A stretch of DNA of 64,000 bases from Nitratireductor luteus (GTDB lineage: Bacteria > Pseudomonadota > Alphaproteobacteria > Rhizobiales > Rhizobiaceae), in the NCBI RefSeq assembly GCF_026162365.1, contig NZ_JAOANW010000002.1, forward strand, positions 398,883 through 462,882, in the 5' to 3' direction. The position numbers and the translations under genes were made by a program. Below, one piece after another: positions 1 through 7,636 of this stretch. Each line of letters starts with the position of its first letter. Positions within the stretch are counted from its first letter, which is position 1. The notes under the pieces are model-generated. The model saw nothing but the letters and a program-made list of their open reading frames with translations, had not been told where the DNA came from and searched no databases.

Positions 1-1135
1 CCGCCAGTACGGTTTGTCCCAGTGAGACATGCAGCCGGTCCATGCCAGCCAATACGACATGATAACCGTCGCCGGGGTCCAGTATCAATAGCTGACCGTA
101 TGAACGAAACGGTCCCGCATAAAGCACCGTACCATCGACCGGTGCAGTTACGATTGCGCCCGATTGTGTCCTTAGAATGTCACCCTTCAGGGTGCTTCCG
201 GTGCCGTCATCCTCGCCATAATGAGAGGCGAATTCGCCTGAAACGGGCAAGGGCAGAAGGCCCGCGCGGCGGGCAAAAGGCAACACCTCGGTCAGCCGGT
301 TTTCCTGGCGCGCATCCTCCGTATCGCGCTCCTGGCGGGCGCGCCTTTCCTCCAGCGCGGCACGAAGGCTCTCGATCTCGGTCTGCAGCGAAACGATCAG
401 CCCTTGCAGGCTATCGGCACGCAGGGCCAGATCCTGCGCCTTCGCCAGCTCTTCTTCCATCAGGGCTTCGGCTTCGGTCTGAAGGCGGCGCTTTTCGGTT
501 AAAAGGGCGGTCAGGCGCTGCTTCTCATGGGCCTGTTCGGCGACCTTCTCCTCAAGACTTTGCCGTTCCGAACGAATGGAGGCGACGATCCGCGCCAGTT
601 CCTGGAGGTCTGCCACGAGGATTGCGGTCTCCTCCCGCAGTTCGGGGACGACGGCGCCGAGCAGGATGGCGCTGCGGACCGAGGCCAGCGCATCCTCGGG
701 ACGCACCAATATGGCCGGCGGAGGGTTGAGCCCCATGCGCTGCAGGGCGCCTAGGACCTCGGCCAGGGTCCCCCGCCGGGCGCGGAGCGAGGTTTTCAGC
801 TCATTTTCCCGCTCCGTCAGGTTTTCCAGCCTGCCTTCGATGGCCTGGATGTCCTCGCTCAGCTTGCGTTCGGTCTTCACCGCCTGGATGAGCGCGGCCG
901 TCAGCGCCGCATTGTCGTTCTTCACCTGCGCGAGTTCAGCGGCAAGTTCTTCCTGCCGCTGCTGCGAAAGTTCCATCTCGCGGGCGACCCGGTCGAACTC
1001 CTCCTGGCTCTTGTTCTGTTCGATCTCCAACGTATCGACGGTCTGAGCGGCGGCCGGAAGAACGGCGCAGGCAAGGAAAGAGGCGGCGGCGAGCCCCCGG
1101 ATCCCCATTCTGCAATTGAACTTCCGCATGTTCAT
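1..1135 (-). CDS. EnvC-like murein hydrolase activator (LytM/M23 domain), C-terminus cut by window edge
   Basis: A periplasmic coiled-coil protein of the EnvC type, which activates amidases that split septal peptidoglycan. The start at 1135 follows an AGAAGG ribosome site six bases upstream. An Ala-rich signal peptide ends near residue 31 (LPAAAQT). Glu/Gln/Arg-rich coiled coil then fills roughly residues 35-290, and a LytM/M23-like domain begins near 305 and runs off position 1. The visible LytM part (APVDGTVLYAGPF, then SYGQLLILDPGDGY) lacks the His and Asp zinc ligands of active M23 peptidases, as expected for an activator rather than an enzyme. It lies 221 bases downstream of rlmH on the same strand; the usual rhizobial order is rsfS-rlmH-envC-ctpA. 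A CtrA-like site lies upstream. At least 378 codons are visible. Confidence 0.85.
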   Translation of the reverse strand, partial: MNMRKFNCRMGIRGLAAASFLACAVLPAAAQTVDTLEIEQNKSQEEFDRVAREMELSQQRQEELAAELAQVKNDNAALTAALIQAVKTERKLSEDIQAIEGRLENLTERENELKTSLRARRGTLAEVLGALQRMGLNPPPAILVRPEDALASVRSAILLGAVVPELREETAILVADLQELARIVASIRSERQSLEEKVAEQAHEKQRLTALLTEKRRLQTEAEALMEEELAKAQDLALRADSLQGLIVSLQTEIESLRAALEERRARQERDTEDARQENRLTEVLPFARRAGLLPLPVSGEFASHYGEDDGTGSTLKGDILRTQSGAIVTAPVDGTVLYAGPFRSYGQLLILDPGDGYHVVLAGMDRLHVSLGQTVLA

Positions 1136-1266
1136 CGCATGCCTTCTGCTTGCGGTTCGAAAACCGATATGCTGCTGGAAACAGGGGGCGACTGATCGCC
1201 CGGCACTTTCGTTGAACGCCCGGCGACACGCCGCAACGCTCTTCGCAGCACATTAGTGCGGCTTCG

Positions 1267-1282
1267 TTAAGGAAGCATCAAC
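1267..1282. promoter_or_regulatory. Degenerate CtrA-like box upstream of the envC-like gene
   Basis: TTAA-N7-TCAAC, one mismatch from the alphaproteobacterial CtrA consensus TTAA-N7-TTAAC, lies about 130 bases upstream of the envC-like start. Chance occurrence is quite possible. Confidence 0.25.
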
Positions 1283-1356
1283 CATGGTTGCCGAAACGAC
1301 AACCGGCAGGCGATCTGTAATATCGAATATCAGTCTTTCCGCTGTGCGCCACGCCG

Positions 1357-1836
1357 TCAATCGCGGTGATAGGGGTGACCGGCGAGGATTGTCACCGAGC
1401 GGTAAAGCTGCTCGGCCAGCATGATGCGCATGAGTTGGTGCGGCCAGGTCTGCGCACCGAAGGATATGGCGAGCTCGGCCGTGGCGCGTGCCTCGTCGTC
1501 GTGCCCGTCCGGCCCGCCGATGGCGAATGTCACCTGCTTCACGCCCTCGTTGCGGTAGCGGGCAATCATTTCGGCCAGGGCGCGCGAGGAAATGTTCTTT
1601 CCACGCTCGTCAAGCAGGATCGTCACGCCAGCCTCGGCCAGTTCGTTCAGCTTTCGGCCTTCCTCGCGCTTGCGCTCATTGGGCGACTGCGCTCGGCTCT
1701 CGGCGCATTCGATCACACCCGAAAACTCGATGCCAACGGCCGGGCCGCTCTTCTGTAATCGATCGAGAAAGCGGTCGGCCAATTCGCGTTCGGGGCCGAC
1801 CTTCATCCGGCCGACGGCATGAATCAGAATGCGGAT
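1357..1836 (-). CDS. rlmH: 23S rRNA (pseudouridine1915-N3)-methyltransferase RlmH, probable AUC start
   Basis: A SPOUT-fold methyltransferase acting on pseudouridine 1915 of 23S rRNA. The C-terminal signature is intact: LDERGK, AIGGPDGH, then WPHQLMRIMLAEQLYR and the HPYHRD end. The family length is 155-160 residues. Starting at 1836 gives 159 residues and places ATC where homologues have their initiator Met (xRI...HAVGRMK). A strong AAGGAGG ribosome site ends five bases before that ATC. No ATG, GTG or TTG lies in frame at that place. The next upstream ATG (1899) would add 21 residues partly encoded by a palindromic repeat, and the next downstream ATG (1806) would remove the first beta strand. 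I therefore infer initiation at a rare AUC codon; a sequence error is the alternative. It follows rsfS, its usual neighbour. Confidence 0.85.
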   Translation of the reverse strand: MRILIHAVGRMKVGPERELADRFLDRLQKSGPAVGIEFSGVIECAESRAQSPNERKREEGRKLNELAEAGVTILLDERGKNISSRALAEMIARYRNEGVKQVTFAIGGPDGHDDEARATAELAISFGAQTWPHQLMRIMLAEQLYRSVTILAGHPYHRD

Positions 1837-1841
1837 GTCAG

Positions 1842-1848
1842 CCTCCTT
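1842..1848 (-). promoter_or_regulatory. Ribosome binding site that decides the rlmH start
   Basis: AAGGAGG on the minus strand, five bases before the ATC codon at 1836. It is one of the strongest ribosome sites in the window and argues against the upstream ATG at 1899. Confidence 0.7.
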
Positions 1849-1850
1849 TA

Positions 1851-1868
1851 TGCGTCCAAAAGGACGCA
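1851..1868. repeat. Short palindrome, fragment of a dispersed GCGTCC repeat
   Basis: TGCGTCC-AAAA-GGACGCA followed by CGGCGC. The same GCGTCC/GGACGC hairpin with a CGGCGC tail recurs near 6216-6244 and 61078-61102, marking a dispersed intergenic repeat family. Here it sits just upstream of the rlmH ribosome site. Confidence 0.7.
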
Positions 1869-2003
1869 CGGCGCAGTACGGCGCCGTTCCAGGCGGCATA
1901 TTTCAGACCGCAACGGCGTTCCCTCGTCCGTCACGACGATCCGTCATTTGCTTCCAGCATGTTCTTCTCCCGAAAAACGGCTCCCGCTCTTCGGGACATG
2001 CTT

Positions 2004-2378
2004 TCAGTGCAGCGTTTCGTCGTCCAGGTCGGGAGTCGCCCACATCTTTTCGATGTTGTAGAACTCCCGGACTTCGGGCCGGAACACGTGAACGATGATA
2101 TCGCCCGAATCGATCAACACCCAGTCGGCGCCGGCAAGACCTTCGACGCGTGCCGCACCGAGACCTTCCTCCTTGAGAGCCCGGAGCAAATGGTCCGCAA
2201 CCGCCGCTACATGGCGATGCGACCGTCCGGACGCCACGATCATGTGGTCGGCCAGCGGTGATTTGCCCTGAATGTCGATGGAAACGATGTTTTCCGCCTT
2301 GGAGCCTTCCAGGCTCGTCAGCGCGGTCTGGATGGCGCGAGACAGGCTGTCGCCGCTTGCCCCGGCCGGTGAAGGCAT
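2004..2378 (-). CDS. rsfS: Ribosomal silencing factor RsfS
   Basis: RsfS (Iojap/DUF143 family) binds uL14 on the large ribosomal subunit and blocks subunit joining when nutrients are short. The 124-residue product carries the family pattern: SKAENIVSIDIQGKSPLADHMIVASGRS, then VEGLAGADWVLIDSGDIIVHVF and REFYNIEKMW. The start at 2378 follows an AGAAGG ribosome site; the longer frame to 2447 would add 23 unlike residues. It is followed by rlmH, a widespread pairing. The usual upstream genes nadD and proA are not here: the next minus-strand gene upstream is an MFS transporter. Confidence 0.93.
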   Translation of the reverse strand: MPSPAGASGDSLSRAIQTALTSLEGSKAENIVSIDIQGKSPLADHMIVASGRSHRHVAAVADHLLRALKEEGLGAARVEGLAGADWVLIDSGDIIVHVFRPEVREFYNIEKMWATPDLDDETLH

Positions 2379-2442
2379 GATTTCAGCCTTCTTCTGCAGT
2401 GCTGTTCTCAGTGTCTTTCCTTTCCAATAAGAACAACCAGGC

Positions 2443-2463
2443 TGCACGACATTCTATCGTGCA
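2443..2463. repeat. Inverted repeat in the rsfS leader
   Basis: TGCACGA-N7-TCGTGCA, a perfect 7-bp stem about 65 bases upstream of the rsfS start. It is followed by sequence like the dispersed rhizobial repeat (AAAATCCGATTCTGGAAAAG). Either a repeat remnant or a leader hairpin. Confidence 0.5.
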
Positions 2464-2615
2464 CCGTAAGCTTGAACCAAAATCCGATTCTGGAAAAGCG
2501 AAAACGGCAAAGCCGGTCGTCAGCTCGTCGCCTGCGGGCGGGTTAGTCTGCCGCATTTCCGCCATCCGGTGGATGGTTCAGGCATCTAATAGATAGGCAG
2601 ACAAGCTTGTCAGTT

Positions 2616-3956
2616 TCAAGACAGGCCCGCCTGTCTTTCTTTCGATTTGTCCTCTGGCTCCGGTTGCTCGGCCGCTTCGTCGGGATAAAAGGCCAATTCC
2701 GCCGGCAACGGCGCCTGGGCCGGCAGCGGCGTGAAATCGGTTGTCTCGTCTGCCGAAGGCGCTTCGACGAGCTTGATCCGCCAGAGGACGAATGCGCAAA
2801 AGGCGACCGCCACCACGATCGCGACATACATGAAGGCCTCGGTGCCGAAAACCGCCGTAAGCAATGTCGTGCCGCCCGGGATGAGGAAGCCCGACAGCGA
2901 CCAGGCAAACAGCATCGTACTCGACAGGGCCACGAGATCGCCCTTTTGGGCGCGGTCCCCCGCATGGGCGCTGGAAATGGAATAGATCGCCTCCGTTGCG
3001 CCGCTCCATATCATGTAGACGCCCAGCATCCAGATCATGGCGCCGCCGTCGACGTGCGTAGCCAGCACGCCGCCAACGATGACGAGCAGCGAGGCGGCGA
3101 CGAGGACATAGCGGCGGTCCATGCGATCGGAAATCCATCCGGCGGGAATCTGGATCAGGATCGTCCCGACCGGCATGGCGAACATCAAAAGCGCGACGTC
3201 CTGCTGGCTCAGGCCCGCCGCGGTGGCATGGATTGGCGCGAAGCCCGCCACCATCATCGACAACCCGCCGACGGCTAGCATGCCGGCAAGGCCCACCGGC
3301 GAAACCTCCCAGGCGAGTTTCAGCGCGATTGAGGCGGTTTCCGGGGGCGGAGGCGGACGCAGGCGCGTCAGCCCGACGGGGATGATCGACACGGCGGCGA
3401 AAACGACGCCGATCACGGGCGCCGTGTTGGCGGCGATGTCGATGAAGCGCACGGAGAAGGAGCCGAGCCCGAGTGCCACCACGTAGGTAACGTAGAATAT
3501 CGCCATCACCCGACCGCGGATATTGTTCTCGAGCACGTCGTTGAGCCAGCTCTGGGCCACGATAAAAAGCCCGTTCATGGCGAAGCCGTAGAGGACGCGC
3601 GAGCCGAGCCAGAAATAGGGGTCCGTCATCATGCCGATAAAGGCGTTGGAGAGGATCACGATGGCCGTCAGCGTCATGAAGACGCGGGCATGGCCGACGC
3701 GGCGCACCATGTGACCGGTCATGAAGCAGCCGGCCATGCCGCCCGCCGCCAGCGCGGTGAGGATGGTGCCTGCCCAGGCCGGGCTGAAACCCTCGGCCGC
3801 CAAGCGCAGCGGAATGAAGGCGAACATCAGCCCGTTGCCGACGGCGACAAGCCCGACGGACAGGATGATCGATGTGACGGCGATCGCCGGCGTCGGCAGG
3901 TTCTCGCTGCCGTAGTCGGGAATCTGCTGCTCGGTTGCTGCCGCTTCTGCGGTCAT
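2616..3956 (-). CDS. MFS transporter, YcaD-like
   Basis: A twelve-helix major facilitator of 446 residues. Helices run from about residue 27 to 405, and loop 2-3 carries the MFS signature form GHMVRRVGHARVF. It resembles YcaD-type carriers (ESWL-like motif AQSWLNDVLENNIRGR after helix 4, GWISDRMDRRYV after helix 8). A second, clearly related MFS gene lies at 59491-60753 and shares these motifs. The C-terminal 45 residues are an acidic, Pro-rich cytoplasmic tail. The substrate is unknown. It is separated by repeat-bearing DNA from rsfS downstream and by 193 bases from the hydrolase gene upstream, so it may be transcribed alone. Confidence 0.85.
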   Translation of the reverse strand: MTAEAAATEQQIPDYGSENLPTPAIAVTSIILSVGLVAVGNGLMFAFIPLRLAAEGFSPAWAGTILTALAAGGMAGCFMTGHMVRRVGHARVFMTLTAIVILSNAFIGMMTDPYFWLGSRVLYGFAMNGLFIVAQSWLNDVLENNIRGRVMAIFYVTYVVALGLGSFSVRFIDIAANTAPVIGVVFAAVSIIPVGLTRLRPPPPPETASIALKLAWEVSPVGLAGMLAVGGLSMMVAGFAPIHATAAGLSQQDVALLMFAMPVGTILIQIPAGWISDRMDRRYVLVAASLLVIVGGVLATHVDGGAMIWMLGVYMIWSGATEAIYSISSAHAGDRAQKGDLVALSSTMLFAWSLSGFLIPGGTTLLTAVFGTEAFMYVAIVVAVAFCAFVLWRIKLVEAPSADETTDFTPLPAQAPLPAELAFYPDEAAEQPEPEDKSKERQAGLS

Positions 3957-4149
3957 GGCGGATCTTCCACGGGTCGAAAATAGCTACATGCCGGCATGCG
4001 CAAGTAGCCGGGTTCTGTGCAAATAAGATGAAGGCCGGGCGGGTTCCACCGGCTCGCCCAATGCCGCTGCTCTATGCCTTTGCTGGCCGGGCGGCTATGC
4101 AGTATGCGACGTGGAATGAAATGGAAAAGACGAAGCGGGCGATTCTGCT

Positions 4150-4899
4150 TCAGGCGACCAGCCGGCCGGGGCGTTCGATCAACCGGTCTTCCTGCATGTA
4201 GTAAAGAAGATGCTCGGCCCAGGCGCGGTATCCGTCCGCGGAGGCATGGAAGCCGTCATCGGAAAAGCCGGCATCCGGATCGTCTATGGGCAGCCGCGTC
4301 GCCGGCACCACGCCGCGCTCCTCGCAAAGCTGCGTTCCCATGTGGTTGATCAGCGATGCGCGGATTTCCAGTATACGGCCGAGAGCCGGCGGAAGAGCAG
4401 GCATGCGGCGCATGTCCACTACAGGCGACCACACGATCAGGGCCTCCGGCCATTTGGCGCGTAGGGCGTAGAGAAGACCGCCGAACTCCCGCTTGAAACG
4501 TTTTACCCTGTGAAAATTCTTGGCGTCGTTGGTCCCCACCGCGATCACGATATGGGTCCAGTGCTCGTCGGCCAGATTGGGTACCACGAAGTCGCGAACC
4601 TGTCCCGCAGTTGCGGAATTGAAGCCGGCCGCCCGCCACACGACCGCGCGTTCGTGGCGCAGGGCGACAAGGCGGGCGAGCTGCGACGGCAGGCCGTGGC
4701 TCGTATCGGCGATGCCGACACCGGCGACGGACGAATCGCCGATCACCAGCAGGCGCACTGCCGGCTCGGCCCCGTCGATGCGATGACGCACCCGCCCCTG
4801 CGGCGGTAGCATACGCGGCGTGCGCAGCCGCACCCCGATGCCCTGCCAGGCATAGACCGGGAAGGCAAGCCAGGAAAGCGCGGCCTTGAGCGGGTTCAT
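4150..4899 (-). CDS. SGNH/GDSL-family hydrolase
   Basis: A 249-residue serine hydrolase of the SGNH fold (esterase, lipase or acyl-group deacylase). The catalytic blocks are visible: GDSS at 54-57 with Ser56 as nucleophile, the Gly-bearing block II around residues 92-100, GTND at 122-125 for the oxyanion hole, and Asp215-x-x-His218 (DGFH) as the rest of the triad. The N-terminus has a short hydrophobic stretch (LSWLAFPVYAWQGIG) that could be a membrane anchor, so it may act at the inner membrane or periplasm. The substrate cannot be told. The gene stands alone between the MFS gene and the aldolase. Confidence 0.85.
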   Translation of the reverse strand: MNPLKAALSWLAFPVYAWQGIGVRLRTPRMLPPQGRVRHRIDGAEPAVRLLVIGDSSVAGVGIADTSHGLPSQLARLVALRHERAVVWRAAGFNSATAGQVRDFVVPNLADEHWTHIVIAVGTNDAKNFHRVKRFKREFGGLLYALRAKWPEALIVWSPVVDMRRMPALPPALGRILEIRASLINHMGTQLCEERGVVPATRLPIDDPDAGFSDDGFHASADGYRAWAEHLLYYMQEDRLIERPGRLVA

Positions 4900-5041
4900 G
4901 GAAAAGGTTTAGCAAAGGACAATCGGGGGTGGAACCGATAATTCCGGCGGGGCTGTATCCGCTACGCGACCTGGAGCTAACACTACAGCAGCAATTCATC
5001 GTTGCGCCCTGCGCACCCCCTCGCCCTCCGGCCCTGACAGC

Positions 5042-5063
5042 CGACCTCCCCTCGAGGGGGAGA
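5042..5063. repeat. GC-rich dispersed hairpin (CTCCCCTCGAGGGGGAG type)
   Basis: A near-palindrome centred on TCGA within the 200-base gap between the aldolase and the hydrolase gene. Such hairpins followed by ATGTCCGGCAGGGGTGGAGG are common dispersed repeats in alphaproteobacteria. The rest of the gap holds no gene that I can see. Confidence 0.4.
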
Positions 5064-5103
5064 TGTCCGGCAGGGGTGGAGGAGGATGCGAAGGGAGCGG
5101 CAG

Positions 5104-6129
5104 TCAAGCCGCCTTTTCGAGCGCTTCCTTCCAGTCGCCGCGGGCGGCGAGACCGTTCATCCGGGCACGGTGGGCAAAGGCCCGCTGGCCGGCGGCGACA
5201 TTCTCCTGTTTGCCACCCCACGCCTTCAGGGCCGCTGCCTGCAGGGCGCGGCCATAGGAGAACGTCAACGTCCACGGCGTGTCGTGGCCGGCATTCATGG
5301 CCGACAGATGCGCCGTGGCTTCCTCGTCCGACTGGCCGCCCGACAGGAATGCGATGCCCGGAACGGCGGCGGGTACGGTCGCCTTGAGGCAGCGCACGGT
5401 TTTTTCCGCCACTTCCTCGCGGCTGGCCTTGCGGGCATTCTTGCCGTCGATGACCATGTTGGGCTTCAATACCATGCCTTCGAGCAGCACGCGGGCATCG
5501 TAAAGCTCGGCGAAGACCGTCTTCAGAACCCATTCGGTGACGTCGTAGCAGCGGTCGATGGAATGGTCGCCCGGCTTGCCGTCCATCAACACTTCCGGTT
5601 CGACGATGGGAACGATGCCGGCCTCCTGGCAGAGTGCCGCATAGCGAGCCAGCGCTTGCGCGTTCTGCTTGACGGCTCCCCAGCTTGGAAGATCGTTGGA
5701 AATGGAGATCACGCCGCGCCATTTCGCGAAGCGCGCGCCGAGATCGTAATATTCGGCGAGGCGTTCGCGCAGTCCGTCGAGGCCCTCGGTGATGGTCTCG
5801 CCCGCGAAACCGGCCAGGGGCTTGGCGCCTTTGTCGACCTTGATGCCGGGCACCGCGCCGCTATCGGCGATGACCTTCGCCAGCGGCGTGCCGTCGCCAG
5901 CTTTCTGGCGCAGGGTCTCGTCATATAGGATGACGCCGGAGATGTGGTTCTTCATTCCCTCTTCGGCGCGGAACAGCATCTCGCGATAGTCGCGCCTTGT
6001 GTCCTCGGTCGATTCCACACCGATGGAATCCAGCCGCTTCTTGATGGTGCCGGTGCTTTCGTCGGCGGCCAGAATTCCCTTGCCGCTTGCCAACATGCGG
6101 GCGGCGATATCTTCAAGACGTTCGCTCAT
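5104..6129 (-). CDS. Class I fructose-bisphosphate aldolase
   Basis: Schiff-base (class I) aldolase of the eukaryote-like type. It interconverts fructose 1,6-bisphosphate with dihydroxyacetone phosphate and glyceraldehyde 3-phosphate in glycolysis and gluconeogenesis. Of the 341 residues, the N-terminal GKGILAADESTGTIKKR, the central KWRGVISI, the Schiff-base lysine at about 222 (GMVLKPNMV) and the phosphate-binding FLSGGQSDEEA are all present. The start at 6129 follows AAAGGAGG seven bases upstream; the longer frame from 6156 runs into repeat sequence. It lies downstream of pgk on the same strand, but a terminator after pgk and a repeat mosaic in its leader suggest its own promoter. The symbol fbaB is often used, but this is not the E. 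coli FbaB type. Confidence 0.95.
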   Translation of the reverse strand: MSERLEDIAARMLASGKGILAADESTGTIKKRLDSIGVESTEDTRRDYREMLFRAEEGMKNHISGVILYDETLRQKAGDGTPLAKVIADSGAVPGIKVDKGAKPLAGFAGETITEGLDGLRERLAEYYDLGARFAKWRGVISISNDLPSWGAVKQNAQALARYAALCQEAGIVPIVEPEVLMDGKPGDHSIDRCYDVTEWVLKTVFAELYDARVLLEGMVLKPNMVIDGKNARKASREEVAEKTVRCLKATVPAAVPGIAFLSGGQSDEEATAHLSAMNAGHDTPWTLTFSYGRALQAAALKAWGGKQENVAAGQRAFAHRARMNGLAARGDWKEALEKAA

Positions 6130-6144
6130 TCCTGTGCCTCCTTT

Positions 6145-6244
6145 AGCATTTTGCACTCAGGTGGGACCACCTGACGTCCGCATAAATGCGGAAACAAAAA
6201 GATAGAGCGTCCTTTGTGCGTCCGAATGGACGCACGGCGCTCTA
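6145..6244. repeat. Mosaic of three palindromes (RIME-like) in the aldolase leader
   Basis: Three adjoining palindromes: TCAGGTGG-GA-CCACCTGA at 6157-6174, TCCGCAT-AA-ATGCGGA at 6177-6192, and an outer AGAGCG/CGCTCT stem enclosing GTGCGTCC-GAAT-GGACGCAC at 6205-6244. The first two recur as a unit at 22648-22695 and 37849-37895, the third at 61061-61104. This matches rhizobial intergenic mosaic elements. The mosaic directly abuts the aldolase ribosome site, so it is probably transcribed in the leader. Confidence 0.75.
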
Positions 6245-6315
6245 GTCGTGCCATGCAACGCGATTAGCAGATGACAGCAGAAAACGGAATGCGGTGGCTT
6301 GGTTCCTAATCGATT

Positions 6316-6342
6316 GAAAGAAAACGAAGTTCGCCTACTTCG
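6316..6342 (-). terminator. Intrinsic terminator overlapping the pgk stop codon
   Basis: On the minus strand CGAAGT-AGGCGA-ACTTCG is followed by TTTTCTTT. The pgk stop codon (TAG, 6337-6335) lies at the base of the stem. Confidence 0.65.
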
Positions 6343-7531
6343 TTAATGCCAGCACGCCGGGCAGCGGTTTGCCTTCCATCCATTCCAGAAAAGCGCCGCC
6401 GGCGGTCGAGACATAGGTGAAATCGTCGGCGACGCCAGCCTGGTTCAGCGCCGCGACCGTGTCGCCGCCGCCGGCCACCGACACGAGCAGTCCTTCACGG
6501 GTTCGCTCGGCCGCATATCGGGCAGCCGCCATCGTCGCCTTGTCGAAGGGCTCGATCTCGAAGGCGCCGAGAGGGCCGTTCCAGACGACCGTATCGGCAC
6601 GGTCGAGCCATTCCTTGATCTTCTCGACCGTCTTCGGGCCGACGTCCAGGATCATCATGTCCGCAGGCACGGCGTCGACCTCGACAACCCGGCTTTCAGC
6701 ACCCCCCTTGAACTCGCGGGCCACCACCGCGTCCGATGGGAGCACGATGGCGCAGCCGGCCGAGGCGGCATCGATCATGATCTGCCTGGCGGTATCGGCC
6801 AAGTCGTGCTCGCACAGCGATTTTCCCACATCGGTACCGCGCGCGGCCAGGAAGGTATTGGCCATGCCGCCGCCGATGACCAGCGCGTCGACCTTCTTCA
6901 CCAGGTTGAGCAGCAGGTCGATCTTGGTCGAGACCTTTGCCCCGCCCACAATGGCAAGCACCGGGCGTGCCGGATCGCCAAGCCCCTTTTCCAGAGCCTC
7001 CAGCTCGGCCTGCATGGTGCGACCGGCATAGGCCGGCAGCAGCCGGGCGAGACCCTCGGTGGAGGCATGGGCGCGATGGGCGGCGGAGAAGGCATCGTTG
7101 ACATATATGTCGCCGTTTTCGGCAAGCGCGGCGGCAAAGTCGGGATCGTTCTTCTCTTCGCCCGGGTGGAAACGGGTGTTCTCAAGGAGTAGCATATCGC
7201 CATCGGCCATCTCGCCGACCGCCTCCGCAGCGGTCTCGCCGATGCAGTCGGAGGCAAAATGTATGCGCTGATCCAGTGCCGTCTCGACGGCATAGGCCAC
7301 GGGGCCGAGCGAGGCTTCAGGATCGCGCTTGCCCTTGGGCCGGCCGAAATGTGCGAGCAGGATGACTTTGGCCCCCTTTCCCGACAATTCGGCAAGCGTG
7401 GGCGCAATGCGCTCGATGCGGGTCGCATCGGTCACCACGCCGTCCTTCATCGGCACGTTGAGATCGACGCGCACGAGAACGCGCTTGCCGGCGATATCGC
7501 CCAGATCGTCGAGAGTCCTGAAATCGGCCAT
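6335..7531 (-). CDS. pgk: Phosphoglycerate kinase
   Basis: Transfers phosphate between 1,3-bisphosphoglycerate and ADP in glycolysis, and the reverse in gluconeogenesis. The length of 398 is typical. Landmarks: RVDLNVP near residue 21, the substrate loop [25 protein letters not shown], the nucleotide site [21 protein letters not shown], and the GGGDTVAAL loop near the C-terminus. It is the second glycolytic gene after gap in this minus-strand cluster, but an antiporter gene lies between them, 105 bases upstream of pgk. A terminator overlaps its stop codon. Confidence 0.97.
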   Translation of the reverse strand: MADFRTLDDLGDIAGKRVLVRVDLNVPMKDGVVTDATRIERIAPTLAELSGKGAKVILLAHFGRPKGKRDPEASLGPVAYAVETALDQRIHFASDCIGETAAEAVGEMADGDMLLLENTRFHPGEEKNDPDFAAALAENGDIYVNDAFSAAHRAHASTEGLARLLPAYAGRTMQAELEALEKGLGDPARPVLAIVGGAKVSTKIDLLLNLVKKVDALVIGGGMANTFLAARGTDVGKSLCEHDLADTARQIMIDAASAGCAIVLPSDAVVAREFKGGAESRVVEVDAVPADMMILDVGPKTVEKIKEWLDRADTVVWNGPLGAFEIEPFDKATMAAARYAAERTREGLLVSVAGGGDTVAALNQAGVADDFTYVSTAGGAFLEWMEGKPLPGVLALTK

Positions 7532-7636
7532 GGTCCCCTTGCTCCTCGTTCAGCAGGCTGCGATTGTCGGATGCGGCCCGGAACATACAGTGCAGAGCCG
7601 CGCTGGCAAGATGCCGCGAGGCTTTTCGCCGATGCG

